This document shows, piece by piece, positions 52,025 through 61,266 of a DNA stretch of 64,000 bases. Origin of the DNA: Chryseosolibacter sp049791675 (GTDB lineage Bacteria > Bacteroidota > Bacteroidia > Cytophagales > Cyclobacteriaceae); assembly GCA_049791675.1 (NCBI GenBank), contig JBARAD010000057.1:13132-77131 (forward strand), in the 5' to 3' direction. Made by a program: the position numbers and the translations under genes. Every line of letters starts with the position of its first letter. The first letter of the stretch is position 1. A model generated the notes under the pieces. It had not been told where the DNA came from, did not search any database, and saw nothing but the letters and a program-made list of their open reading frames with translations.

Positions 52025-53143
52025 ATGAAGTACATCAAAGAATTAGACAGCATCCGGGGAATCGGGATCATCATCGTGGTGCTGTATCACTGGATCCCGG
52101 TGGATTCTTTCTACAACACATTTCCCAACAGGCCTTTTGGCGTCGATGTTTTTTTTGTTCTGAGCGGATTTTTGATCACAAACATCTTACTGGCATCGAG
52201 ACTGGAAGCGGAAGCGCACGGCGTCTCCAGGAAATACGCCTTTGTGAATTTTTTCTTCCGTCGCGCACTCCGGATCTTCCCCATCTATTTTCTGGTTGTT
52301 TTTATCATCGTCATAAGTCACGCGTGGCTTGGCGCGCAACTGGGTGATGAACTGATCCCCGCGCTCACCTACACGATCAATTTTTACTTTTATGACCGCC
52401 AATATTGGGGTGACCTGACAACGCATTTGTGGACGCTCTCCATCGAAGAGCAATTCTATCTGTTCTGGCCATGGTTCATCTTACTCGTGAACCGGAAATA
52501 CTTACTTCATGTCATTGTTTTATTTACGGCGCTGGGTGTGGTAAGTCAGTTGTTCATCACAGACCAGGAATTCGGATATCTCCCGACCAATACATGTTTT
52601 GATGCTTTCGGGATAGGCGCTTTTATCTCCTGGATCAGAATATTCCGTCCACACCTCCTGGGTAAAACCTACAGGGTCACCCTGTGGCTGGGTATCGCGA
52701 GCTCCATCGCACTCATCGTGGCAGCCGCATTTCCTGATTTGATCTTTCTTTCTCCACAGCGGACGCTGCGTTCGCTTGTGGCAGCGTGGGCCATCATGTT
52801 TGTCATTTATAAAGATCAGAAAAATGAATTGCACGCAATACCGGTTTTCAGCAACAAGATCCTTTTATTCATTGGAAAAATAAGTTACGGGATGTACCTA
52901 TACCATATTTTCTTTCCATGGATATACCATATCCTGAACGCCCCATTGAATGGAATGCTGCCGGACATCCTCCTCCCCTATATCAGTTACATCACGCTTG
53001 TTGAAAATTTCGCCATACTTGTGATGGTGTCCTGGCTCTCCTATAAATATATCGAGAGGCCTATCATGAGATTAAGAAATCTAAGGCGCATCAGCGGATC
53101 GCTTACACCTGCAGCGGTGCCTGTGCAGACTCCGATATCGTAA
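52025..53143 (+). CDS. Acyltransferase 3 family (OafA/YrhL-like) membrane protein
   Basis: From the ATG at 52025 (MKYIKELDSIRGIGIIIVV) the product has 372 residues and about ten hydrophobic helices. Landmarks are SIRGIGIIIVVLYHWIPV, FGVDVFFVLSGFLITNILL, RRALRIFPIYFLVVFIIV and LWTLSIEEQFYLFWPWFILL. These enzymes transfer acyl groups, often acetyl, to sugars of LPS, capsule or peptidoglycan. The acceptor is unknown. It stands alone after pckA. An in-frame ATG at 51998 lies nine codons earlier and is less likely. Confidence 0.92.
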   Translation: MKYIKELDSIRGIGIIIVVLYHWIPVDSFYNTFPNRPFGVDVFFVLSGFLITNILLASRLEAEAHGVSRKYAFVNFFFRRALRIFPIYFLVVFIIVISHAWLGAQLGDELIPALTYTINFYFYDRQYWGDLTTHLWTLSIEEQFYLFWPWFILLVNRKYLLHVIVLFTALGVVSQLFITDQEFGYLPTNTCFDAFGIGAFISWIRIFRPHLLGKTYRVTLWLGIASSIALIVAAAFPDLIFLSPQRTLRSLVAAWAIMFVIYKDQKNELHAIPVFSNKILLFIGKISYGMYLYHIFFPWIYHILNAPLNGMLPDILLPYISYITLVENFAILVMVSWLSYKYIERPIMRLRNLRRISGSLTPAAVPVQTPIS

Positions 53144-53355
53144 ATGTGCCTATGCCTGACACCATCCATGCCACTTTTTACGGATTTCTCAATTTGTTCC
53201 GGACGAGGTTTTAAAAAATTAACGGACGGTGTATATTGAAGCCCGGACCCAACGGAAATACGGACCAGGTATCCCTTTTTTTCTGATGCTACCCGAACCG
53301 AATGGCCGTGTGGCCTGATTTTTTTAAAAGACCACAGTACGGAAAGATAAAATCA
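53144..53355. other. Gap between acyltransferase and small secreted protein genes
   Basis: About 210 bp. TATATTGA near 53231-53238 resembles a -7 element only loosely. No repeat or strong hairpin seen. Confidence 0.4.
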
Positions 53356-53382
53356 ATGTTTAACCATAAATTTCACAGACCT

Positions 53383-53853
53383 ATGAAGATTACAAAAGTC
53401 TTGGTACCCTGCCTTTTTATGTTGATGGCTTTGGGAAGTAAGGCGCAAACCAGTACTGAAATAACCGATGAGGATTTAAAAAAATACGCTGTCACCATGG
53501 ATTCGGTAGAGGCCATGCAGTCGTCCCTGCGGGAGCTGGTAGCCGAGACCGTACGTGCGAATACGGCCGTGCCGGTAGCCCGGTACAATGAATTGTTCAA
53601 GATCGCTGAAGATGAAGCCAAGTTAAAGGCGGCCAATGCGACGAAGGAGGAGATCGCTTTCCTGGCGCAGATCAATGATCTTAGAAAGATAAACATCGAG
53701 CGCATCAACGCCACTTATCAGGCGCTGGCAAAAGATTATGTCGGACTGAAAACTTTCAATGCTATCCGGAAATCATTGCAATCTGACCAGCAACTGAAAG
53801 CCCGGTATGACAATGTCTCCAAAGACATGGAGTCAAAAGAGAAAGGCGGATAA
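53383..53853 (+). CDS. Secreted helical protein of unknown function
   Basis: From the ATG at 53383 (MKITKVLVPCLFMLMALGSK) the product has 156 residues with a signal peptide ending near SKAQTS. The mature part is charged and almost wholly helical (DLKKYAVTMDSVEAMQSSL, AKLKAANATKEEIAFLAQI), like DUF4168-type periplasmic proteins, though I do not assign that family. Upstream starts at 53302 and 53356 (MFNHKFHRPMK) are open in the same frame but would mask the signal peptide. An intrinsic terminator follows at 53881. Confidence 0.75.
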   Translation: MKITKVLVPCLFMLMALGSKAQTSTEITDEDLKKYAVTMDSVEAMQSSLRELVAETVRANTAVPVARYNELFKIAEDEAKLKAANATKEEIAFLAQINDLRKINIERINATYQALAKDYVGLKTFNAIRKSLQSDQQLKARYDNVSKDMESKEKGG

Positions 53854-53880
53854 ACAGTTTTCAATTCAAAAGAACTGTTA

Positions 53881-53908
53881 AAAAGCGCATGTAAGAACAT
53901 GCGCTTTT
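53881..53908 (+). terminator. Intrinsic terminator after the secreted helical protein gene
   Basis: AAAAGCGCATG (53881-53891) and CATGCGCTTTT (53898-53908) form a perfect 11-bp stem with the loop TAAGAA, followed by TT. A clear rho-independent terminator. Confidence 0.93.
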
Positions 53909-54032
53909 TTGTTGCGTTTCGCTTGTTATCTTTTCTATATTTTTGCGTACATTAAAAGTGGTTCACGACATTCTCCTGACATGATGGTTTACCATTTTAT
54001 TTACCAACTTAAATGAAGGATTTAGCAGCGGT

Positions 54033-54833
54033 ATGAGGCGTATTCTTGTTGTGGCGATTTGCAGCCACCTATACTTTTTTTCACATCTGGTATCAGCACA
54101 AACAGATCAAGAAATTCCGAAAGGATATTTAAGCAACCTTTTGGATCAAACTCCCTTGTTTGACACCACCCGTATCCGCGCACCAAAGGCCGTAGTTTCG
54201 ATTGACGCGGTAAGCGATGCCTGGAAGAAATGGCACACCGTGCAAAATTATTCATTCGGCAAAGACCGCGGTTCACTTCCGATGATCGCCGACCTCCAGG
54301 CGCTTCATCCGTACTTCCGCGACAAGGTTTTCGAATTGGTACGCCTGTGCAAGGCAGCCGGCATTCGCCTGTCAATCGTTGAGTCTTACCGCACACCCTC
54401 CAAGCAGGCGGAGTACTACGCCATGGGAAAGAAATATACGGGAACACCCGGCGGAAAATCGAGACATCAGTACGGTGTGGCCGTCGATGTTGTTCCCATG
54501 GTGAACTCAGTAGCTGTATGGAATAATCCGCGGCTATGGAGAAAGATCGGTGTTATTGGCGAGGGCCTTGGCCTCCGCTGGGGAGGCCGGTGGCGGGTAC
54601 CTTATGATCCGGGACACTTTGAGTGGTCCGCCGGGCTCTCGAAAGAAGCACGTGAAGAAGGGGCTATTCCCGCGATGCCATTGGGTGTCATCGATCAGTA
54701 TCCGGATCTTGATGCGCAGCTCAGGCTACTTCAGACCTACTGGAACGCGTGGGAGGTAGAGCAGAGCATGATCGCGAACAAGGGAATGGCGACAGGGCGT
54801 GTTGAGCCGGAAGGCGGGGGTGTCGGGAAATAA
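54033..54833 (+). CDS. M15-family peptidase (L,D- or D,D-carboxypeptidase/endopeptidase type)
   Basis: The 266-residue exported protein has a signal peptide ending LVSAQTD. The M15 zinc site is complete: SIVESYRTPSKQAEYY, then SRHQYGVAVDVVP (SxHxxGxAxD, two ligands) and DPGHFEWS (third ligand). Such enzymes trim cell-wall peptides (VanY- or L-alanyl-D-glutamate-type). The C-terminal 60 residues are an extra tail with Gly/Glu at the end. Peptidoglycan as substrate is inferred from the family. Confidence 0.9.
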   Translation: MRRILVVAICSHLYFFSHLVSAQTDQEIPKGYLSNLLDQTPLFDTTRIRAPKAVVSIDAVSDAWKKWHTVQNYSFGKDRGSLPMIADLQALHPYFRDKVFELVRLCKAAGIRLSIVESYRTPSKQAEYYAMGKKYTGTPGGKSRHQYGVAVDVVPMVNSVAVWNNPRLWRKIGVIGEGLGLRWGGRWRVPYDPGHFEWSAGLSKEAREEGAIPAMPLGVIDQYPDLDAQLRLLQTYWNAWEVEQSMIANKGMATGRVEPEGGGVGK

Positions 54834-54877
54834 TACATCACCGGTGATCAAAGCGGTCTCCGGTCCAGGCTCCGGCG

Positions 54878-55552
54878 TCAATTGCTCTTGAGTATCCTTA
54901 CCTCTACGCGCCGGTTGGCGTTTCTGGCGGCGGGGGTAGTATCATTGGTGAGAAGTTGCGTTCCTCCGAACGCCTTTGTTTTCACCCTGACTTTGGAAAC
55001 CCCTTTGCTGACCAGGTACTTCTTTACGGCATCGACCCTGCTTTGGGAAAGTTTCATGTTCGCCCTGGCATCGCCGAGGTTATCGGTATGACCCTCCAGC
55101 TGAATCACAATCTGCTCATTATCCTTCATCATTTCCACCACCTCGTCCAGTTCTTCATAGGATTGAGGCTCAATGTGGGCTTTTCCCTGTGAAAATATGA
55201 GGTTATTCAACCGGATGGCTTCTCCGGCAGGTGTCAGCAGGATGTTGCGGATGACTGTCTTTACGTCGTTAACCTCATGTGGGTCAAGGATAACCGTTCG
55301 GGGATTATACCCTTCCGCCACTGCCGTTATCTGGTATTTGACCACACCAAAGATGGGAAACGTGAAAGTGCTGTCGATGAATCTCCCGTAGATGCTTCCT
55401 GTGGGGATACTGCTGTAATGAATATTTGCCTCGATACCCTTTTGGGTAGTGGCGTCCAATACCTTTCCCCAGGCGACCATTTCGTCATCCAGCTGGGCAG
55501 ACACATGCCAGGCTGAGCAAACCAGCGCTAAAAGAAGGGTACTCTTTAACAT
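54878..55552 (-). CDS. OmpA-family protein
   Basis: From the ATG at 55552 (MLKSTLLLALVCSAWHVSA) the product has 224 residues with a signal peptide. A beta-rich N-terminal domain (about 30-110, resembling carboxypeptidase-regulatory folds) is followed by the OmpA C-terminal peptidoglycan-binding domain (about 120-224): VIQLEGHTDNLGDARANMKL, SQSRVDAVKKYLVSKGVSK and NRRVEVRIL. It should tie the outer membrane or a surface complex to the cell wall. It is the last gene before the topoisomerase IV genes, on the same strand. Confidence 0.9.
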   Translation of the reverse strand: MLKSTLLLALVCSAWHVSAQLDDEMVAWGKVLDATTQKGIEANIHYSSIPTGSIYGRFIDSTFTFPIFGVVKYQITAVAEGYNPRTVILDPHEVNDVKTVIRNILLTPAGEAIRLNNLIFSQGKAHIEPQSYEELDEVVEMMKDNEQIVIQLEGHTDNLGDARANMKLSQSRVDAVKKYLVSKGVSKVRVKTKAFGGTQLLTNDTTPAARNANRRVEVRILKSN

Positions 55553-55661
55553 ATTACAAAGATAACGGGCATTCAACCGCAAACAACCAAAGCCGGATAA
55601 CCAGAAACAGGGGCCGATCTGCCGCTATATAAGCAGGTCAAATACCGTACCGCAACGCAGT

Positions 55662-58643
55662 TTAGATATCAAACTCTATCGTCTCCCCTACGTTGAAGGA
55701 TTTTCCATCGTCTTTTACGGAATTTCCTGCATCTTTTGGTATTTCCTGTCCCAAATCCGGAACAGCATCAGCTTCATTTATTTCGTTTTGCGTTTCACTT
55801 TCGCTTTTTTGGCCGTGGCCGCTTTCCGGGTTTGGGTTTTGGCCGAAGAGGTTTTGCTGCTCGGCTTTGACTTTTGGCTTTGGCGCCGGCCTTTGCGGGA
55901 GCTGGTGCTTTGGCTTTTCCGGCTCGCCGAAGAGGATGACTTGTCCGTCCTCCCCGACGGGAGGTTCCGGCCTTTGCTCGGGGAAGTTCGACTCGATTTT
56001 TTTTTTTGGCGACTGAGAATCATTTTGTGATTCAGTCACCTCTTCATCGACGTCCTCGCCGGCTTCCTGGAAAGCAGGTTCCTCATCCTGCACCAGGTTC
56101 ACCTTCGTGACTTTGTATTCCGACAACCTGTTGCCGAGTGCCTTCCAGCCCTTGATATCAACAAGATCCTCCAGGTTGAGTACTTCTGTCTTCCTGGGCT
56201 TGTCCTTGCCTTTGCTCACCTCAACCTCGACCTCCGGAGATTCTGCCGTGGAAACCGCCACGAGGCGGGATCCGATCCCTTCAGAGATAAATACAAATTC
56301 CTTATCAGCGGTACTGGTTTCGATCGCGAACCGCTTCACCATATACTTTTTGGTTTCTCCATCGACGTACACTGCGGCGATGGTCTTCTCCGGATGGAAT
56401 TTCTCCAGATGCAGCACGCGTTCCGGCTCATACCGGTTTGTCAGATCGTAGTTGGTGATCTTGTAGGATCCGTTTCGCATGAAGGCAATGATCATGTCAT
56501 CGCCATCGAACTTCCCGAGATATCTACCCCGCTGATCCTTATTCAACCTTCCCGCATCAGCATCGTACCACAGATTGAGTTTGCTGAGTGTTGATGATCC
56601 AGCTTTCAGGAAATCGACTTTGCGGATCGGATACTTCGTAATCGTATTTCCGCCCGCGGCCCTTCCTTTAATTTCAAGATCCGCGAAATCATACTTGAAT
56701 ATCTTTTTCCGGGCAGTGCTCGATTGCGATAACTTCACTTCGACTACCTCTGCCTCCCCGTTGGGGTTCCCTGAGACATAGTGAATTTTGGAATTCTTCT
56801 CTCCTTTGGTCAGATCATATTCCCTGTCGCGGATGACACCGGGAAGGTTGAACCGTTTGGCAAATCCTTTTCCTGACTTGGCATCGGAATAGATCAGATT
56901 GTACACCATGCGGTCGTCTCCTTTTTTCCAAATACCGATATATAGGATGTCCTTCCCCATAAAGGCCTTTTCCTGTATACGGGAAATCAGCGCCTTGCCA
57001 TCCTTACGGATGACGATGACGTCATCCAACTCGGAACAGTCGCAGATGTATTCGTCGCGCTTCAATCCGTAGCCTGCAAAACCATCCTCACGGTTTACGT
57101 ACAGCTTCTGATTGTTCGCGATCACTTCGACAGCCGTAACCGACTGGAAGCTCTTGATCTCTGTTTTCCGCTCACGTCCTTTGCCATACTTCTCGAGCAA
57201 TTTCTGAAAGTAGGCGATCGCATAGTCGGTCAGGTGACGAAGATGGTGGTGCGTTTCTTTTAATTCCTTTTCAAGATCGCGAAGCATTTCGTCGGCCTTG
57301 AATGCATCAAACTTTGAAATGCGTTTGATCCTGATCTCGGTAAGTCTGACGATATCGTCAGTAGTGATCTCGCGATAGAATTTCTTCTTGTGCGGCTTCA
57401 GTCCCTTGTCGATGATGCTGATCACCTCTTCCCAGGTTTCCGCTTCCTCGATGTTGCGGTAGATCCTGTTTTCGATGAATATTTTTTCAAGAGACGAAAA
57501 GAGAATCTTCTCCATCAATTCAGCTTTCCGGATCTCCAGCTCCCGCTTCAGGAGCTCGAGCGTCAGGTCTGTGTTGTATTTCAGGATCTGGTTGACGGCC
57601 ATAAATTTCGGCTTGTCTTCCACGATCACACAGGCATTCGGTGAGATGCTGATCTCGCAATCCGTGAAGGCATAGAGCGCATCCATGGCGATTTCCGGCG
57701 ACTGCCCTGCCTGCAAATGGATGACGATCTCGACATCCTTTGCAGTATTGTCCACCACCTGCCTTACCTTAATCTGGCCCTTCTCGCTCGCTTTCACGAT
57801 GGATTCCATTAAAGAAGTAGTTGTGGTGGAGAATGGTATCTCCTTGATTACCAGCGTTTTTTTATCGAGTATCTCAATCTTGGCACGAACCTTTATTTTA
57901 CCACCCCGGAGGCCTTGGTTGTATTCCGTAAAGTCGGCGGTACCACCCGTGGGGAAGTCGGGATAGATCTTGGGGCTCTTCCCTCTTAATACATCGATCG
58001 ACGCCTTGATAAGTTCGCAGAAATTATGGGGAAGGATCTTGGTGGACAAGCCAACCGCGATACCTTCTACCCCCTGGGCTAACAGGAGCGGGAATTTTAC
58101 CGGAAGGGTGACGGGTTCTTTCTTCCGTCCGTCATAAGAAAGCTGCCATTCTGTAGTCTGTGGGTTGTAGACGACTTCGAGCGCAAACTTGGAAAGCCTT
58201 GCTTCGATGTATCGGGGCGCTGCCGCGCTGTCGCCTGTGCGTACATCCCCCCAGTTACCCTGGGTTTCTATCAGGAGATCTTTCTGACCGATGTTGACGA
58301 TCGCTTCGCCGATGGCCGCATCACCGTGGGGGTGGTACTGCATGGCGTTACCGATCACATTGGCAACCTTGTTAAAGCGGCCATCGTCCATCTCCTTCAG
58401 GGAGTGCATGATGCGTCGCTGTACGGGTTTAAAACCGTCTTCGATGCGGGGCACCGCCCGCTCAAGGATCACGTAAGACGCATATTCAAGAAACCAGTTT
58501 TCATACAGGCCATCCAGGGCAATAGAATGCACGCCCTCCTCTCCACCATGACCATTGCTTCCGCCAGCCATCGCAGGATCACCAATGCTTCCATTGGTCT
58601 TCTCCCGTCTTGGAACAGGCGCATCTTTTTTCTTCTTACTCAT
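55662..58643 (-). CDS. parC: DNA topoisomerase IV subunit A (ParC), with long C-terminal disordered tail
   Basis: The 993-residue protein contains the breakage-reunion domain of type IIA topoisomerases. Tyr145 in AAPRYIEARLS is the DNA-linking residue, preceded by RIEDGFKPVQRRIMHSL and YHPHGDAAIGEAIV. The beta-pinwheel C-terminal domain lies about 500-830. The last 110-120 residues are acidic, Pro/Gln-rich and of low complexity, for example PEQRPEPPVGEDGQ and KSESETQNEINEADAV. The N-terminal 40 residues are a Lys/Gly-rich extension. With ParE (upstream, 51 bases away) it decatenates chromosomes. The tail makes the protein about 200 residues longer than typical ParC. Confidence 0.94.
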   Translation of the reverse strand: MSKKKKDAPVPRREKTNGSIGDPAMAGGSNGHGGEEGVHSIALDGLYENWFLEYASYVILERAVPRIEDGFKPVQRRIMHSLKEMDDGRFNKVANVIGNAMQYHPHGDAAIGEAIVNIGQKDLLIETQGNWGDVRTGDSAAAPRYIEARLSKFALEVVYNPQTTEWQLSYDGRKKEPVTLPVKFPLLLAQGVEGIAVGLSTKILPHNFCELIKASIDVLRGKSPKIYPDFPTGGTADFTEYNQGLRGGKIKVRAKIEILDKKTLVIKEIPFSTTTTSLMESIVKASEKGQIKVRQVVDNTAKDVEIVIHLQAGQSPEIAMDALYAFTDCEISISPNACVIVEDKPKFMAVNQILKYNTDLTLELLKRELEIRKAELMEKILFSSLEKIFIENRIYRNIEEAETWEEVISIIDKGLKPHKKKFYREITTDDIVRLTEIRIKRISKFDAFKADEMLRDLEKELKETHHHLRHLTDYAIAYFQKLLEKYGKGRERKTEIKSFQSVTAVEVIANNQKLYVNREDGFAGYGLKRDEYICDCSELDDVIVIRKDGKALISRIQEKAFMGKDILYIGIWKKGDDRMVYNLIYSDAKSGKGFAKRFNLPGVIRDREYDLTKGEKNSKIHYVSGNPNGEAEVVEVKLSQSSTARKKIFKYDFADLEIKGRAAGGNTITKYPIRKVDFLKAGSSTLSKLNLWYDADAGRLNKDQRGRYLGKFDGDDMIIAFMRNGSYKITNYDLTNRYEPERVLHLEKFHPEKTIAAVYVDGETKKYMVKRFAIETSTADKEFVFISEGIGSRLVAVSTAESPEVEVEVSKGKDKPRKTEVLNLEDLVDIKGWKALGNRLSEYKVTKVNLVQDEEPAFQEAGEDVDEEVTESQNDSQSPKKKIESNFPEQRPEPPVGEDGQVILFGEPEKPKHQLPQRPAPKPKVKAEQQNLFGQNPNPESGHGQKSESETQNEINEADAVPDLGQEIPKDAGNSVKDDGKSFNVGETIEFDI

Positions 58644-58694
58644 ATTACGTTAACAGAATCGTCTTATTGACACGTCTCAAATGCGGGCACATGT

Positions 58695-60602
58695 TTATGC
58701 TGCCTCTTCCTGCTCTTCAAGCGCGATCTTCTCCTCTTCCCCCTTCTCGACTTTATCCAACTCGATGCGGAGGTTGTCGATGATAAACTCCTGCCGGGTC
58801 GGCGTGTTCTTGCCCATGTAAAATTCGAGAATCTTGTGCAGGTTGCTGTCGTGCAACAGCACAGGCTGAAGCCGGATGTTTTCACCAATAAATTCTCCGA
58901 ATTCATCGGGTGAGATCTCACCCAGTCCTTTAAATCGGGTGATCTCGACTTTTCCGCCCAGCGTTTGAATCGCTTTCTTCTTCTCCTCTTCGCTGTAGCA
59001 GTAAATAGTTTGTTTCTTAGTCCGGACGCGGAAGAGTGGTGTCTCAAGAATAAATACGTGACCCGCTTTCACGAGATCGGGGAAAAACTGCAGGAAGAAA
59101 GTCATCAGCAACAACCTGATGTGCATCCCATCGACGTCGGCATCGGTCGCGACGATCACCTTATTATAACGCAGGCCTTCCAACCCATCTTCAATATTCA
59201 GGGCATGCTGAAGCAGGTTGAATTCCTCGTTTTCATACACCACCTTTTTGGTAAGCCCAAAGCAGTTCAGCGGTTTACCCCGGAGACTGAATACCGCCTG
59301 GGTGCTGACATCGCGTGATTTGGTGATCGAACCGCTGGCGGAATCACCCTCGGTGATGAAGATCACCGACTCCACTCCTTTTTCATTTTTATCATCGAAG
59401 TGAAAACGGCAATCGCGAAGCTTCTTATTATGGAGGTTCGCTTTCTTTGCCCGTTCGTTCGCAAGCTTTTTGATACCCGCGATTTCCTTGCGCTCCCGTT
59501 CGGACTGGAGGATGCGTTTCAGCATCGCGTCAGCCGTCGACGGATTCTTATGGAGGTAGATCTCCAGTTCCTTGGCGACAAAATCCCCGACAAAGCTACG
59601 GATTGTCGCACCCTCGGGAGCCACGTTGATCGAGCCGAGCTTCGTCTTGGTCTGCGACTCAAATACAGGCTCCTGCACGCGTACGGCGACGGCCGCAATA
59701 ACGCTCGCGCGGATATCCGCCGCATCGTAATCTTTCTTGAAAAAATCACGCACGCCTTTCACCACTCCCTCGCGGAAGGCGGCAAGGTGCGTTCCCCCCT
59801 GGGTCGTATTCTGACCGTTGACAAAAGAATAATATTCCTCACCGTACTGACTACCATGGGTGATGGCAACTTCAATGTCGTTTCCTTTGAGGTGAATGAT
59901 GGGATACCGAAGGTCTTCTGCGTTGCTCTTCTGCGTCAGGAGATCCAGCAGACCATCTTTGGAATAAAATTTACGTCCGTTGTAATTAATGGTGAGTCCT
60001 GCATTCAGGAAGGCATAGTTCCACATCAGGTCATCCAGATATTCCGGAATGAAGTGATAATGTTTGAACATGGTCTCATCCGGTGCAAACTCCACCAGCG
60101 TCCCGTTCTTCTCATCGGTCTTTCCTGCCCTCGGATCGTTGACAAGAATTCCTTTCTTGAATTCCGCCAGCTTGGTCTGGCCGTCGCGGAAGGCCTGAAC
60201 CTTGAAATGGTTGGAGAGCGCGTTCACGGCCTTGGTACCGACCCCGTTCAATCCCACCGATTTCTGAAAAGCGCCGCTATCGTATTTTGCGCCCGTATTG
60301 ATCTTGGAGACCACATCCACCACCTTCCCAAGCGGAATACCGCGGCCATAATCTCTTACCGAAACCCGCGACTCGTTGATGGTCACGTCGATCACCTTTC
60401 CGTATCCCATCATGTGCTCGTCGATACAGTTATCGACCACCTCCTTGACAAGTACGTAGATCCCATCGTCTTTGGAAGATCCATCGCCCAACTTTCCGAT
60501 ATACATGCCCGGGCGGAGGCGAATGTGCTCCCGCCAGTCAAGCGACTTTATGCTCGCTTCATTATATTCAAATACAGAAGGTGATTTTTCGGATTTCGCC
60601 AT
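58695..60602 (-). CDS. parE: DNA topoisomerase IV subunit B (ParE)
   Basis: The 635-residue ATPase subunit has the GHKL fold: VKEVVDNCIDEHMMGYG, VRDYGRGIPLGKVVD, and SVGLNGVGTKAVNALSNHF. The transducer domain follows, then the TOPRIM domain with FITEGDSASGSITKSRD and VATDADVDGMHIRLLLM. A C-terminal tail is Glu-rich. It gives ATP-driven strand passage together with ParC, whose gene begins 51 bases after its end. Gyrase B is similar in sequence, but pairing with this ParC supports topoisomerase IV. Confidence 0.94.
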   Translation of the reverse strand: MAKSEKSPSVFEYNEASIKSLDWREHIRLRPGMYIGKLGDGSSKDDGIYVLVKEVVDNCIDEHMMGYGKVIDVTINESRVSVRDYGRGIPLGKVVDVVSKINTGAKYDSGAFQKSVGLNGVGTKAVNALSNHFKVQAFRDGQTKLAEFKKGILVNDPRAGKTDEKNGTLVEFAPDETMFKHYHFIPEYLDDLMWNYAFLNAGLTINYNGRKFYSKDGLLDLLTQKSNAEDLRYPIIHLKGNDIEVAITHGSQYGEEYYSFVNGQNTTQGGTHLAAFREGVVKGVRDFFKKDYDAADIRASVIAAVAVRVQEPVFESQTKTKLGSINVAPEGATIRSFVGDFVAKELEIYLHKNPSTADAMLKRILQSERERKEIAGIKKLANERAKKANLHNKKLRDCRFHFDDKNEKGVESVIFITEGDSASGSITKSRDVSTQAVFSLRGKPLNCFGLTKKVVYENEEFNLLQHALNIEDGLEGLRYNKVIVATDADVDGMHIRLLLMTFFLQFFPDLVKAGHVFILETPLFRVRTKKQTIYCYSEEEKKKAIQTLGGKVEITRFKGLGEISPDEFGEFIGENIRLQPVLLHDSNLHKILEFYMGKNTPTRQEFIIDNLRIELDKVEKGEEEKIALEEQEEAA

Positions 60603-60793
60603 ACACTTCCCAGGATTGATAAACCAGACAATAGATTAAAAAATCAACTTTTTAAGCTCAAAAAATGTAGAAACTGCACCAATAAAGCGATTTTTAGTTT
60701 TAGTCGCATCATCTCAGAAAAAAGCAGATTTACACTTCTTCATCAGCTGGATAAGCATAACTATCTGAAAATCACGGTCTCAATATAGTTCGA
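60603..60793. promoter_or_regulatory. Upstream region of parE
   Basis: About 190 AT-rich bases ahead of the parE-parC unit and behind the membrane protein gene. No clean TAnnTTTG with a spaced -33 box could be found, though a promoter for parE must lie here. Confidence 0.4.
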
Positions 60794-61231
60794 TCAAACA
60801 GCTTGTTTAAGGACAAATTTTTGAATGATCAGGTAAACCGGCCAAAAAGCCGCCCAAAGAATAACCAGCCCGAGGCTGCCGATTAAAAAGAATCCCACAC
60901 GGCTGTGGTCAAACATTTCTGTGCTGTTGTAGACATTCAGCGCCTGCATGGCGATCATCAGGAATATATTGATGGTGATGATCAAACCATGAAACCAGGC
61001 GCGAAGGTTCTCGGAATCCTGAAACATCATCTTAAAAAGATACACCAGCACATTGATCAGGACGATGCCGATCATGAGCATGTAGAAGAGCCATTCGCGA
61101 TTGACGGATACAGATCCCCCATCCTCCTGCACCGTAACCTGTTCGGGCAAACTCGCATAGACATAAAGCAGGTTGACCAATACTACCAGGACAGAAAGAA
61201 ACCACATTGCCCTGAACAACTTAAGCGTCAT
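60794..61231 (-). CDS. Four-helix inner-membrane protein, unknown function
   Basis: The 145-residue product has four hydrophobic helices (about 7-27, 48-67, 81-98, 115-135), for example LLYVYASLPEQVTVQ between the first two. There is no signal peptide cleavage site. I recognise no family. It is divergent from the sterol-desaturase-like gene, with about 35 bases between the starts. Confidence 0.7.
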   Translation of the reverse strand: MTLKLFRAMWFLSVLVVLVNLLYVYASLPEQVTVQEDGGSVSVNREWLFYMLMIGIVLINVLVYLFKMMFQDSENLRAWFHGLIITINIFLMIAMQALNVYNSTEMFDHSRVGFFLIGSLGLVILWAAFWPVYLIIQKFVLKQAV

Positions 61232-61266
61232 GTTATTAAATTTGGTGCAAATAAACAGAAAACATC

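Noticed and set aside
59400..60584. 394-residue open frame antisense to parE
   Set aside because: A shadow of the real parE frame; no family features.
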